Shown here: piece after piece, positions 18,837-27,638 of the stretch
Layout of the letters: every line of letters starts with the position of its first letter
Numbering within the stretch: position 1 is the stretch's first letter
Source of the DNA: a halophilic archaeon SHRA6
GTDB taxonomy: Archaea > Halobacteriota > Halobacteria > Halobacteriales > Haloferacaceae
Assembly (NCBI GenBank): GCA_005239175.1
Contig: SOPS01000001.1
Coordinates: forward strand, 496,001-560,000
Direction of reading: 5' to 3'
DNA length: 64,000 bases
Position numbers and translations under genes: made by a program
Notes under the pieces: model-generated
Told to the model about the DNA's origin: nothing
The model's input: the letters and a program-made list of their open reading frames with translations, nothing else
Databases searched by the model: none

Positions 18837-19002
18837 AGACTGGTTTTGCTGATCTGGCTGCAGGCGGGGACGCTGGGTCAGCAAACAGAACTTTTAACCA
18901 ACAGCCTGCAGATCATTTGTTCGACTGTTGGTTAATAATCTACAGGAGAGACAGGCTGAGTGCCTCGGGGCTTGACCCCGAGGGTGAAGGCCGTAAGCTC
19001 CG

Positions 19003-19401
19003 CTAAACGTGTTCCGTTCGCTCAATATACTGTTCAATCGTCTCGCTCGACACTGTGCCTGCCGTCCCGACATAGTATGACTGCTCCCAGAATCCACCAC
19101 CCCACAAATACTGTTCCAGAAACGGTTCGTGTTGCTCCCACATCTCTCGCGCTGTGATGCTCTTAATCGTCCGTACAATCTTGCTCGGCGCGTGTTTCGG
19201 ATGCGCGGACAGGAACACGTGTACGTGGTCAGGAGAGATATGCAACGATTGTAGGCCATAACCGTACTCATCGCATACCTTCTGGAAACACTCGTCCAAC
19301 GAATCCTCGATTGGCTCCAGTATCGCGTGGCGGTACTTCGGACACCACACGAAGTGATAGTTGACGTTATACACCGTGTGATTCGACCGCTTCTCCCCCA
19401 T
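19003..19401 (-). CDS. tnpA: TnpA Y1 (HUH) transposase
   Basis: 132 residues from ATG 19401 (MGEKRSNHTVYNVNYHFVW); eight more upstream codons are open but unlikely. HVHVF provides the HUH metal-binding histidines and QSYYVGTAG the catalytic Tyr region. KYRHAIL, ISPDH and IKSITAREMW are standard family blocks. It cuts and rejoins single-stranded DNA at the element ends. Complete and apparently active. Confidence 0.92.
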   Translation of the reverse strand: MGEKRSNHTVYNVNYHFVWCPKYRHAILEPIEDSLDECFQKVCDEYGYGLQSLHISPDHVHVFLSAHPKHAPSKIVRTIKSITAREMWEQHEPFLEQYLWGGGFWEQSYYVGTAGTVSSETIEQYIERTEHV

Positions 19402-19454
19402 ATTGGACACACCACACCGATACACCCAAGTATATCCAAAGGATATACGCAGGT

Positions 19455-19610
19455 ATGGCGAATCGCTTTGAAATCGACGGCGAAGAAGTTCTTGACGGAG
19501 AGGTCAAACCGTTCGGGAACAGCGCCCACGTCACCGTCCCCAAACGCTGGCGTGGCGCGGACGTGAAAGTCGTTCGCACCTCAGAGCCTACCGAACAAGA
19601 CGAAGAATGA
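19455..19610 (+). CDS. DUF2080-family transposon-associated AbrB-like protein
   Basis: 51 residues from ATG 19455 to a TGA that overlaps the tnpB ATG (ATGA). The sequence GEVKPFGNSAHVTVPKRWRG is the SpoVT/AbrB-like swapped-hairpin motif of DUF2080 proteins that travel with haloarchaeal IS200/IS605 elements. It probably binds DNA and controls the element; it is translated with tnpB. Confidence 0.85.
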   Translation: MANRFEIDGEEVLDGEVKPFGNSAHVTVPKRWRGADVKVVRTSEPTEQDEE

Positions 19611-20884
19611 CAACTGAAGAGCCGACTCTCGTGAAGACGCTGGACTTCCAACTCGACATCCAGAGTGACAACGAGAGTCTGCTCAAAGATGCCACCCTCG
19701 AAGCCCGCTGGGTGTACAACGAAACCATCCGCCTTGCCAAAGAAGGCGTGGACTGGGACGACATTTCTCCTCGCCTCGAAGACGAGGCCGACCTCATCAA
19801 GAACACGACCCAACGCATCGTCGCCAAAGCCTTGGAAGCGATGGAGAATTATTACGACTACGACGACTACAACATTCCCAGCCACATCAAAGATGGCGCG
19901 TACCCACTTCGAGCCAACTACAAGGAAGGCTACAACCTCTCACTCACCGATGATGGCGAAGTGGCGTTTCGCATCAGCGCAAAACCCTACAACCACGTCA
20001 AAGGCATCCTCAAAGGCGGTGACGCCCACCTTGATTTGCTCAAGAACGCACTGATGAGCGACGAGTGGAAAGTCACGACCAGCGAAGCCCTGTGGCGCGG
20101 GGGAGAACCCGAACTTCACGTCAATATTCGCAACACCGAACGTACTGTGCGAGACAAGCAGGACTCACGAACGGTCATCGGTGTAGACGTGAACGAGGAC
20201 AACGTGGCCCTTACTGCACTCTCAGCGGATGGTGTCGAAGACACGTTGGTCATCGATTTCCCCGAAATCAAGTTCGAGCGCCATCGCTACTTCACGATGC
20301 GGAAGCGCGCCCAGAACGCGGGGAAGGACAGCATACACGACACGCTCAAAGGGCGCGAGAAACGGTTCGTCCGCGACCGACTCCACAAAGTGAGCCGTCA
20401 CATCGTGGAATGGAGTCAGCGGTTCGAGAAGCCGTGCATCGTCTTTGAAGACCTCAAAGAGATGCGCGACAGTATCGACTACGGCACGCGGATGAACCGA
20501 CGCTTGCACCACCTCCCGTTCCGCGCTCTCCAGTTCTATACGTCGTACAAGGCTGCGTTCGAGGGAATCCCCTCGGATTCGATTGACCCGTACAAGACGA
20601 GCCAGCGGTGCCCGTTGTGTGGGCACGCAGAACGGGCGAATCGGCGGAAGAAGCGGTTCAAATGTAAGGACTGTGGTCATCAAGACCACAGCGACCGTGG
20701 TGCAAGCGTCAATATCGCCGTGAAAGGCGTGAAGAAACTCGATTGGAATGTGCCTGCTCTCAACAGCCTTCTCGTTGTTCGGAAGGTGCGACGGCAGGCA
20801 TCGGGGCTTGTGGACAGCCCGACCGTGACCCACCCGACCGTTCGAGGCCACCCAGCCGATGGTCAGGTGGGAGTATCTGATTAA
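19607..20884 (+). CDS. tnpB: TnpB RNA-guided nuclease with complete active site
   Basis: 425 residues. RuvC-I Asp is in VIGVDVNEDN, RuvC-II Glu in CIVFEDLKEM and RuvC-III Asp in HSDRGASVNIA; the zinc ribbon is CPLCGHAERAN...CKDCGH. All catalytic and zinc residues are present, so this copy could be a working guided nuclease that promotes retention of its element. The C-terminal tail after the RuvC-III motif is Val/Pro-rich and probably overlaps the guide-RNA scaffold at the right end. Confidence 0.92.
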   Translation: MTTEEPTLVKTLDFQLDIQSDNESLLKDATLEARWVYNETIRLAKEGVDWDDISPRLEDEADLIKNTTQRIVAKALEAMENYYDYDDYNIPSHIKDGAYPLRANYKEGYNLSLTDDGEVAFRISAKPYNHVKGILKGGDAHLDLLKNALMSDEWKVTTSEALWRGGEPELHVNIRNTERTVRDKQDSRTVIGVDVNEDNVALTALSADGVEDTLVIDFPEIKFERHRYFTMRKRAQNAGKDSIHDTLKGREKRFVRDRLHKVSRHIVEWSQRFEKPCIVFEDLKEMRDSIDYGTRMNRRLHHLPFRALQFYTSYKAAFEGIPSDSIDPYKTSQRCPLCGHAERANRRKKRFKCKDCGHQDHSDRGASVNIAVKGVKKLDWNVPALNSLLVVRKVRRQASGLVDSPTVTHPTVRGHPADGQVGVSD

Positions 20885-21094
20885 ACCACGGGAAGAAGCC
20901 TCGGGGCTTGACCCCGAGGCGGTTCACAAAGTGAGTTCAGGGTAGCATAACGGTTTGAGGTGCTTGATGAGCTTTGCTGCTGTTCGACTGATCCGATCGC
21001 GCCGGTCGCGAACGACGTCGGACTCATCCGACTCCCAAGTCGTGACTTCCTCCCACGACTGAAGTCGTGGGCTTCCCCTCCGCTGGCACGTGAT

Positions 21095-22573
21095 TCAGTC
21101 GTCTGAAACACCGGGGGCAACGTTCCCAGTCTCGTGACTGGTACTCTGGTTTGCGGGTGCCTCTTTGGTCGAGTGACCATCGTGTTCTACCGTCCACGCA
21201 TGGTCGTTCCACTCAAGGCATGGTACCGAATTTTGGCTTCCATCCACCTTCGTGTTCTCTCCAGTGGCCGCGGGCCGAGCCATCGACCCACTCGTCTGTA
21301 TCTCTATACGCTCCGCAGCGTGCTTCTGAAGGAAATTCACCGACCCTGCGATATCCGAATGCCCCTCACGTCCACACGAGTGGCATTGAAGCAAGTCTCC
21401 ACTCCGATGCACGTCGTCGCTCCTACACGCGGGGCACATCGACGACGTCCCTGCTTCTGACTTCTCGGTGACTGTTATATCGTACTCGAACTCCAGAACC
21501 TCGTCGAGCCGTCGTCGGAAACGCCTGTGCGCCCAGAACAGGTCCGTCTTCTCATTCACCGTCGCGGACCAATGCTTCTTTCGCACGTCACCCAGCGCAC
21601 CGACGAGGAGTTCCGTGACACCTCTCTCAGCAAGCCATTCGCCGAGGTCACGTATGAGAGCATCCATCGCGTGGTTGCGTTGCTCACCGCGCGTATGGTA
21701 CATATCTCGAATTTGCTTGCTCGACCACTCGTTGTCCCCGAGTATGGATTGCAATTCAGCGATTCGTACAGTGTGAGCGTGGAATGTGTCAAACGCGGGT
21801 CGTCCGTGGTACAGGCGGTGGTCGCCTTGGGTGGTCGTGACGGCGGCGAGATTGTTTGCACCGATGTCCACCGCTGCCACTACCGCTTCGCCGCTGCTAG
21901 TAGTGGCCAGTGAACTGGGTTGATAAGAGTCCCGGCGGCGTGGAGGGTTGTCCTCGTCGCCGACGGTTCTGTATGCAGTGAACGTTTCGGTGTCTCTATC
22001 GTACACGATCTCCAAGCGACCCTGCTTACCCGTCCAACGGGGCTTCCCTGCAACTTCCAAGCGCACTCGCTCATGGTATCCGAGCCCGTATTTCTCTTTG
22101 AGATCCATCCCCACAGGGATTTCGAGACGGCTTCTGTCGCCGAGTTCGAGAGTGTACTGGTCGTTGCGGATGACGGTACGTGGCGTACGCTTGCCGTCTT
22201 CTTTCCAGTATCCGGGTGGACTTGGCCTATCTGCGACTGTTGAGTTGTTTGGGTCTCGGTATTTCGAGAGGAGCGAGAAATATGATTTCCACGGCTCCCA
22301 GTTTTTCTGCACGAGTTGCTGGGGCGTGCTGGAACTGAGGATTTGGATATACTGTTGGCGGTATTCCTCTTGGGTAACCGCTTGTTTGACCGTGGATTTC
22401 AACTTGCTTACGGAGACGCGGTTGTCCGCGTTGTCTGTTGTCTCGAAGAGGGTTTGTCTACGGTCGTAGTTGACTTGGTTGTTACAGGCTGCTGACGCGT
22501 CTAATAGTTCGAGGAGAAGTAGCGTATCTCGGTGAGAGCGTGGTCTCACTTCAAACGTATCACAACGCGCCAT
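21095..22573 (-). CDS. TnpB-family protein with altered RuvC-II site
   Basis: 492 residues from ATG 22573. RuvC-I Asp is in AAVDIGANNLAAV and RuvC-III Asp in HSDIAGSVNFL, with zinc ribbon CPACRSDDV...CHSCGREG. At RuvC-II the usual Glu is not where expected: the segment reads LLVGALGDVRKKHW where canonical TnpB has (I/V)xxEDL. The downstream VNEKTDLFWAHRRFRRRL, shared with the TnpB at 31873-33216, contains a Glu that might serve in a rearranged site. Whether it cuts DNA or only binds it is open. The C-terminal ~70 residues are an extra polar tail. Confidence 0.85.
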   Translation of the reverse strand: MARCDTFEVRPRSHRDTLLLLELLDASAACNNQVNYDRRQTLFETTDNADNRVSVSKLKSTVKQAVTQEEYRQQYIQILSSSTPQQLVQKNWEPWKSYFSLLSKYRDPNNSTVADRPSPPGYWKEDGKRTPRTVIRNDQYTLELGDRSRLEIPVGMDLKEKYGLGYHERVRLEVAGKPRWTGKQGRLEIVYDRDTETFTAYRTVGDEDNPPRRRDSYQPSSLATTSSGEAVVAAVDIGANNLAAVTTTQGDHRLYHGRPAFDTFHAHTVRIAELQSILGDNEWSSKQIRDMYHTRGEQRNHAMDALIRDLGEWLAERGVTELLVGALGDVRKKHWSATVNEKTDLFWAHRRFRRRLDEVLEFEYDITVTEKSEAGTSSMCPACRSDDVHRSGDLLQCHSCGREGHSDIAGSVNFLQKHAAERIEIQTSGSMARPAATGENTKVDGSQNSVPCLEWNDHAWTVEHDGHSTKEAPANQSTSHETGNVAPGVSDD

Positions 22574-22663
22574 TACCACTTATTACGAGATACATGGTTA
22601 TAAACACATCGGTTGGCGTCGAAGCAAATGGTTAACATGCTGGAGATCGCATGATTGCTCACT

Positions 22664-22906
22664 ATGGATCGAGAGAGAGAAACAGGGGGCGAGTTCAAAT
22701 CGGTCGTTTCCGACGACGAGGTATTGGGTGTGTTGAGCAATGCTAATACCCCTGTTTTGACGACGCAGATGATTGCCGATGAGTTGCCAGTGACTCGTCA
22801 GGCAGTATATTATCGGTTACAAGAGTTACATAAAGATGGGAGTGTGGGCCGAATGAAGGTTGGCTCTCGGGCGGTGGTATGGTGGGTTGCCGAAGAGTCG
22901 GAGTAA
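22664..22906 (+). CDS. Small winged-helix protein inside the TnpB element
   Basis: 80 residues from ATG 22664. TTQMIADELPVTRQAVYYRLQELHKDGSVGRMKVGSRAVVWWV is a compact winged-helix domain of the kind common in haloarchaeal regulators. It is divergent from tnpB and lies inside the two terminal hairpins, so it may be a passenger or a regulator of the element. A TTG nine bases upstream is the alternative start. Confidence 0.7.
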   Translation: MDRERETGGEFKSVVSDDEVLGVLSNANTPVLTTQMIADELPVTRQAVYYRLQELHKDGSVGRMKVGSRAVVWWVAEESE

Positions 22907-23104
22907 CGTGGGAATCACTGGATAAGTGTCGTGCGTAGTTTGTGTAGTTCTTCCGACCGCTTGGACCCACGACTGAAGTCGTGGGCTTCCGCTATCTTTG
23001 TGTCAAGTGAACTACCTCTGCCTACTCGCCACCTTCGGCGGCTCCTTGAGGAAGGGGCTTACCGCCTATGAACAGCTAAGATTGTGGATTTCAAGCCCAT
23101 GGTG

Positions 23105-23464
23105 TCAATCTGTTAGGCCAAGAGAGACACGTAGTGCTTTCTCAATCTCTTCGAGTTGTGAAGCAGTGACAAAGCCGTAGTTGTTCGTTATGCGTCCGTT
23201 GATATCGACAGTTCGTATCTGGTCAAGTTGGACATGTGAGTCCATTCCTAGTTCATCCATTGATCCGGGAAGATTGACGTGGAACGGATAGTTCGTATGA
23301 CCCTTAGAAATAGGAGCGATAATAGTTGTGGGTGAATATTTATTTCCAGTATCGTTTTGGATGACAACGGATCGTCGTGATTTATAAATCTCGCTTCCGC
23401 GAGTATCGTCATCGTGCTTCCCACCTAAATCAACCCTGACGATGTCTCCTCTCCTGACTTTCAT
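23105..23464 (-). CDS. MazF/PemK-family mRNA interferase
   Basis: 119 residues from ATG 23464. MKVRRGDIVRVDLGG, RRSVVIQNDTGNKYSPTTIIAPIS and HVQLDQIRTVDINGRI are the classic blocks of the PemK/MazF fold, with the Arg and Ser/Thr of the RNA-cleavage site in the first two. It overlaps the upstream antitoxin stop by 4 bp. Intact; it should cut mRNA when the antitoxin is lost. Confidence 0.88.
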   Translation of the reverse strand: MKVRRGDIVRVDLGGKHDDDTRGSEIYKSRRSVVIQNDTGNKYSPTTIIAPISKGHTNYPFHVNLPGSMDELGMDSHVQLDQIRTVDINGRITNNYGFVTASQLEEIEKALRVSLGLTD

Positions 23465-23700
23465 TCTATTTCCCGGGGTGGTTCTCCAAGCTGTCTGTTT
23501 GCCTCGTTCGAGACGTGGCTCCATTGTTCATTGACTTCTGTGGCGTGGACAGCATTCTCCTGATACGCCCGTGCGAGTTCCGAGTCTGATGGGTCCATTG
23601 CTTCGTCGATTGCTTCTTGAACGAGCTGGGAGAGGTTGACCTGTTTATTTTTAACCCATTCGGACTGATCTTCCCGTATCGTGATGTTCTTTCGTTCCAT
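23461..23700 (-). CDS. Antitoxin of the MazF-like toxin
   Basis: 79 residues. ERKNITIREDQSEWVKNKQVNLSQLVQEAIDEAM resembles a ribbon-helix-helix DNA-binding domain with one long following helix; the acidic, polar C-terminus would wrap the toxin. Order (antitoxin first), size and the 4-bp overlap fit a type II module. The 23701-24045 stretch downstream of the HerA-like gene contains an open minus-strand frame ending DPLTDNELDAFENV but no convincing start, so I leave it unassigned. Confidence 0.75.
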   Translation of the reverse strand: MERKNITIREDQSEWVKNKQVNLSQLVQEAIDEAMDPSDSELARAYQENAVHATEVNEQWSHVSNEANRQLGEPPREIE

Positions 23701-24045
23701 GAAAGTGTGTATGTAGTGTGTATTAGTAAATGTGTCGGTCAGACTCGACTCATCACGTTCTCGAATGCGTCAAGTTCGTTGTCCGTCAGTGGATCTTGCT
23801 TCCCCCCAGATCTCGGCTCTGTTGTAGTCTCATGGGGCGGACTGGTTTGCGTGTGCTTCGAACGATGAAAAACAGCATTCGAAGAGAGCGCCCGAAACCC
23901 GCCGCAAATCGGAGCTTCTGGCCGTTCAAAGAGCCGTCCTGTCGATGCCCGCTCCAGTTCCGGCGTGGCCGGTGTCACGTGCCGAGTCGAGGCACCCCAG
24001 ACACTCACACAGCAGTCGCAAATAAAAATAGGTCCGATCGGCGAC

Positions 24046-26688
24046 TTACCCAGCGTCAGTAAGTAGCTGGTCGAACAGTTCCGGCGTGACTGCTCCGAGC
24101 GTCCGGATCGCGGTACACCCAGGGGCCTCGAAATCATACCGATCCAGCGGTGTGGTCTCGGCTTTCACCGCCGCGGGATCGATCGGCAGCCGCGACTCGC
24201 CCGCTGAATCCCCAACTAACACCTCGACGACGCGATGGCCCAGCTTCCGATTCGAGACCACCCACAGCGCGGCCTGCGGATCAACCGCCGCCATCGCATC
24301 GTAATCGTCGGGCACGCCCGTCCGGAGGTCATTCGTTGGCCGTTCGACCTCAACGGCGATCACTACAGTCTCAGTCGCATCCAACCCGACCACGTCCAAT
24401 CGAGTGTTTGCGTCCGGCGGCGACCAGTACCGCTCGACACGATCGATTGGTGACGATCCGTCGTTCGCCAGCGTCTGCAGCGCCCGCACCGCTGTCTCAA
24501 CGCCTTTGATGTGGGCGGCAGACTCATTCGAATCACCGCGTTTGGGCTCTGGTGGGGCCCGGCCGTTGCGAATCTTCCGGAGCAGTTCCCGGCCCGCATC
24601 GGTCAGATGATAATACTTTCCCCGAAGGTCCGTCTGGAGGGTGATGTATCCGGCTTCTTCCAGCAGTGCCTCATCGCTCGCAGTACAGCCCGCAGCCTCT
24701 CGCAGCGGGAGCATGGTGTCTGAGACAATGTCCCACGCACGGACGTCGATCGCCCGCCGCCGTGCGCGCTCGATCAACCGCAAAAACATCAGCTGTCGAA
24801 CCGTCACCGGGGCCGTCTTTGCCTCCCAGGGATCAACCGTAAGACCGATCTCGACGATCGGCAACGAATACTCACTCGGAGCGGTCTCTTGTGAGCAGGC
24901 TGCGGTCGCCGCCCAGACCCCATCGAACGTCGGGGGCCACCGTTTTGGATGCGATCGATCAGCCTCGAGCGACGGCGACGATGTGGTCGATGTTGAGTCT
25001 GTGTCTGGATCCGTGTCTGCCCGCCCCCCAGACTCACGCCCAGCGCCGACGGCCCCATCTGCACACACCACCGAATCGGTCCCAGGATCGTACGCGATCG
25101 GGGCGGGCAACGAGGTCTCCTCGAGCCACAGGGTGTGGCTGAACGCACGGCGGATCTCTGGGTCCGAGAGCTCGGTGTGGGTACTGCTGACGGTCGCTTC
25201 AACGACCCACTCGTACTCGAGCGAGCGGGTTCGACACGCCCGGATCGCCTGCGAACACTCGGCGACAACCCCCGCTGTGGCCCGCTCGGTTGAACCGGCT
25301 GCAGACGCAGAATCGGTCTCGTGTGTGGGCGCTTCGTCCCACTCGGGATGGCCCTCCCGTAGCTGTGGGGCAGCGACCACGAACGGCTCAAACGGCGTTT
25401 GCCCCCGTGGCGCACGGGTCCGCACAAGCCAGTCACCAACCAGCAGCGTCGCAGCGATCCGGTTGGCCGCCCGTTCAGCATACTGATGGCTTAGGGCCGC
25501 CTGGATCGCCGCCGTGTCGGTGTGACCAACAATGAGCGTACCGATGTTCCCGCGGATGTGTTCGCGAAGCTCCTCACCGAACTGCGCTAACAGCTGGCTC
25601 ATCAGGTACACCGAAATGTCGAACGAACGGCCCTCCGAAAGCAGATCCAACAGCGTCTGGAGGTCGCCCAGCGTGTGGGCTTCATCCAGATACAGATTTG
25701 CCAGTGGTCTGTCACCGCTTCGGCGGCCGTCGCGTTGGCGCAGCCGGCCGGCGATGAAAAATCGAGTGACGATCGCCCGCGCAAGCGTTTCGCGGTGGGC
25801 ACTGTTGAGCCCGCCCATATCGATGATTACCAGCCGATCGCTATCCAACAGCGAATACCAATTTACCTGCGCGGTAGGGTCAGTAGGCACCGTCCCAAAG
25901 GCTTCGCCCATCAAGGAGGTCCGCACCAACGGGGTGATACGACGGAGCGCACCGTTGACAAGCGCCGAGCGCATCTTTGGGGAGTCACTCGCCTGTGCCT
26001 CCAACAGTTGCTGGAACCGCCCGTCATCAACGCTGACAGAAAAGGTTCCATCCCGGAGTTTCTGGAGTTCGGCGATGAGATCGGTCACCGAAAACGCATC
26101 GACGCCCGAGCGAAACAGCGCGGTCGCAACCGACCGCAGCAGTTCAATCGATTGGGCGGCCGCCCCAAAGGCCTCTTCGTCGCCGCCGGCGGCCGCAAAC
26201 ACGTCGATCGCCGCCTCGACGACGATCTCGATGAGCCGTTCGCGGCTGATCGTGAGTTCCTCGGAGGAAAGATACGGCCGCAGATCAAACAGCGGCAGCC
26301 GCGGCAGCGCTTCGGCGGCATCCAACACGACCACCTCCGAGAGATCACCGTCCGCATGATAGTACATCGGCAACAGCTCTGCGGCAAACCCGCCCTTTGG
26401 ATCGACGACGAGATCGAGCCCCTCGGTCGCGAGGGCGTTGTCCAGACAGGCGATCTGGGCGGTGGTGGTCTTGCCCTCGCCAGTCCGGGCGAGATGAGCA
26501 ACGTGTCGGCGCTGCAGGGCCGGGGGGATCGACAGCGTGCGATCGGCGACCTCCTGGCGGGTTCGATACGGACGGCCGATCGTCAACCCCGGTCCACTGA
26601 ACCGTTCGGCCACCCGCCCGCCGGCGCTGTGTTCACGCAACTGGAATGCAGAGGGTACTTCAGAGTCAGACTCAGAGTCAAACCCCAT
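24046..26688 (-). CDS. HerA/VirD4-like ATPase with C-terminal nuclease-like domain
   Basis: 880 residues from ATG 26688 (a GTG two codons upstream would overlap the previous stop). Walker A is ARTGEGKTTT at residues ~67-76, with VVDPKGG shortly after, and Walker B LANLYLDEAHTL near 330, typical of the HerA/FtsK/VirD4 DNA-pump group. The middle has a Ser/Thr/Asp-rich linker (~540-580). A winged-helix-like segment (RQLMFLRLIERARRRAIDVRAWDI) follows near 635, then a C-terminal region RLDVVGLDAT...IAVEVE near 760-778 that looks like a PD-(D/E)xK-type fold. No membrane helix. It would move DNA, in conjugation or in defence, probably with the two preceding gene products. Confidence 0.8.
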   Translation of the reverse strand: MGFDSESDSEVPSAFQLREHSAGGRVAERFSGPGLTIGRPYRTRQEVADRTLSIPPALQRRHVAHLARTGEGKTTTAQIACLDNALATEGLDLVVDPKGGFAAELLPMYYHADGDLSEVVVLDAAEALPRLPLFDLRPYLSSEELTISRERLIEIVVEAAIDVFAAAGGDEEAFGAAAQSIELLRSVATALFRSGVDAFSVTDLIAELQKLRDGTFSVSVDDGRFQQLLEAQASDSPKMRSALVNGALRRITPLVRTSLMGEAFGTVPTDPTAQVNWYSLLDSDRLVIIDMGGLNSAHRETLARAIVTRFFIAGRLRQRDGRRSGDRPLANLYLDEAHTLGDLQTLLDLLSEGRSFDISVYLMSQLLAQFGEELREHIRGNIGTLIVGHTDTAAIQAALSHQYAERAANRIAATLLVGDWLVRTRAPRGQTPFEPFVVAAPQLREGHPEWDEAPTHETDSASAAGSTERATAGVVAECSQAIRACRTRSLEYEWVVEATVSSTHTELSDPEIRRAFSHTLWLEETSLPAPIAYDPGTDSVVCADGAVGAGRESGGRADTDPDTDSTSTTSSPSLEADRSHPKRWPPTFDGVWAATAACSQETAPSEYSLPIVEIGLTVDPWEAKTAPVTVRQLMFLRLIERARRRAIDVRAWDIVSDTMLPLREAAGCTASDEALLEEAGYITLQTDLRGKYYHLTDAGRELLRKIRNGRAPPEPKRGDSNESAAHIKGVETAVRALQTLANDGSSPIDRVERYWSPPDANTRLDVVGLDATETVVIAVEVERPTNDLRTGVPDDYDAMAAVDPQAALWVVSNRKLGHRVVEVLVGDSAGESRLPIDPAAVKAETTPLDRYDFEAPGCTAIRTLGAVTPELFDQLLTDAG

Positions 26689-26690
26689 TG

Positions 26691-27638
26691 TCACGGGCTG
26701 TACCTGCGGTTGTTTTTGCCGTGTCCACGATCATATTTACCAGTAGTGTTGGTGGGAGAATCCATGTTGGCTCGTTTACCAAGCGAGATAAACTCCCGAA
26801 TCTGGTCATCGGCGACGGCAATCGTGGCTCTGCCAGTGCGGGGGTCGCGCGGATCGATGGCTGCACGTAGCGACGGCTTTGGGAAGACGACGCCATTGCG
26901 AAGCTGGTAGGTTGCGGTCTGGGGGTCCGCTGGGATCGGTTGCACAGTCGGTGCAAGCGGCTCAAGCTCTCCAAATGTCGGTAAGATGGACGTCGACGCA
27001 GAGTCCTTGCGCTGATCAATCAGCTCGATCGGCGACAGAACGTATACTTTGTTGGTTTCGTCGACGTGGTGATCCCATCGTTTGTGTGTTAATGTGTGAA
27101 ACAGTTTGTAATTCAGCCGGTGGAATCCGTCCGGGGGTTGTGGCCGCCTGTGGGGGGGTGTAGCCGACGAATCGAGACTGCCCTCATACGTATAGATGTT
27201 CAGCCCGAGAATCCGGTGGACGTCCGGGCTTGCCAACGCTTCGGTCGCAAACTGTAATCGGGTTTTGTCCTGCCGTGTTTGTGTGTCGGCTGCCGCAGCC
27301 GGGATAATTGGGGTCATCCGGTCGACAGCAAGCCTGCGTGCGCCTGTAACCTGACAGTCCTGGCCCCATTGGTTAAATGGGTCATCCAGCCCGACTCGCT
27401 CCACAGAAGTGTCGACGATACTTCCTGCATCGATCGTATCGTTGTGTCGGAGCACGTACAGGGAGACTGAGTCAGAGCCCGCAGTAGTCAAGATAATGCT
27501 AACGAAGCCGCGGTCACAGCGTAGCCCCTGATTCGATTGCCCATTGACAATGGCTTGGAGGTCGTTGTCTGTTACCTGAGAGACATCCATCTTATAATAC
27601 TGGGCTTGGTCAGCTAGGCTAGTGGGTGGTTCAATCAT
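26691..27638 (-). CDS. Unknown middle gene of the HerA-like operon
   Basis: 315 residues from ATG 27638, which overlaps the upstream stop by 8 bp; four codons upstream another ATG exists. Its own TGA overlaps a possible GTG start of the ATPase. I see no membrane segment or known motif. Recognisable features are a beta-rich N-terminal half (GFVSIILTTAGSDSVSLYVLRHND), a His/Pro-rich centre (PPHRRPQPPDGFHRLNYKLF) and a basic C-terminal tail. By position it should connect the membrane protein with the ATPase. Confidence 0.65.
   Translation of the reverse strand: MIEPPTSLADQAQYYKMDVSQVTDNDLQAIVNGQSNQGLRCDRGFVSIILTTAGSDSVSLYVLRHNDTIDAGSIVDTSVERVGLDDPFNQWGQDCQVTGARRLAVDRMTPIIPAAAADTQTRQDKTRLQFATEALASPDVHRILGLNIYTYEGSLDSSATPPHRRPQPPDGFHRLNYKLFHTLTHKRWDHHVDETNKVYVLSPIELIDQRKDSASTSILPTFGELEPLAPTVQPIPADPQTATYQLRNGVVFPKPSLRAAIDPRDPRTGRATIAVADDQIREFISLGKRANMDSPTNTTGKYDRGHGKNNRRYSP

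Larger units (their letters stand above)
18930..20945. mobile_element. IS200/IS605-family element with tnpA, DUF2080 gene and tnpB
   Basis: A perfect hairpin (CCTCGGGG-CTTGA-CCCCGAGG) occurs near both ends, at 18963-18983 and 20899-20919, in the same orientation on the plus strand, as expected for the subterminal hairpins recognised by a Y1 transposase. Between them are a divergent tnpA, a small DUF2080-type gene and tnpB. The exact cleavage points are not visible. The right end should encode the 3' part of the TnpB guide RNA. Confidence 0.75.
21040..22995. mobile_element. IS1341-type element with tnpB and a helix-turn-helix gene
   Basis: Hairpins CCCACGACT-GA-AGTCGTGGG at 21053-21072 and 22970-22989 lie in the same orientation and are both followed by CTTCC, as expected of left and right IS200/IS605 ends. 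Between them lie a minus-strand tnpB and, beyond its start, a small plus-strand winged-helix gene. No tnpA is present, so mobility would depend on a TnpA in trans. The sequence after 22990 (to about 23100) contains further inverted repeats and may belong to the end. Confidence 0.6.

Noticed and set aside
22998-23180. 60-codon plus-strand frame after the hairpin at 22970
   Set aside because: The bases have several inverted repeats and fit the end region of an IS200/IS605 element; the frame overlaps the mazF-like gene in antisense.
23739-24045. Minus-strand frame ending DPLTDNELDAFENV, with ICDCCVSVW upstream
   Set aside because: Parts look protein-like, but there is no start of the right kind after the HerA-like gene and the middle is not convincing.
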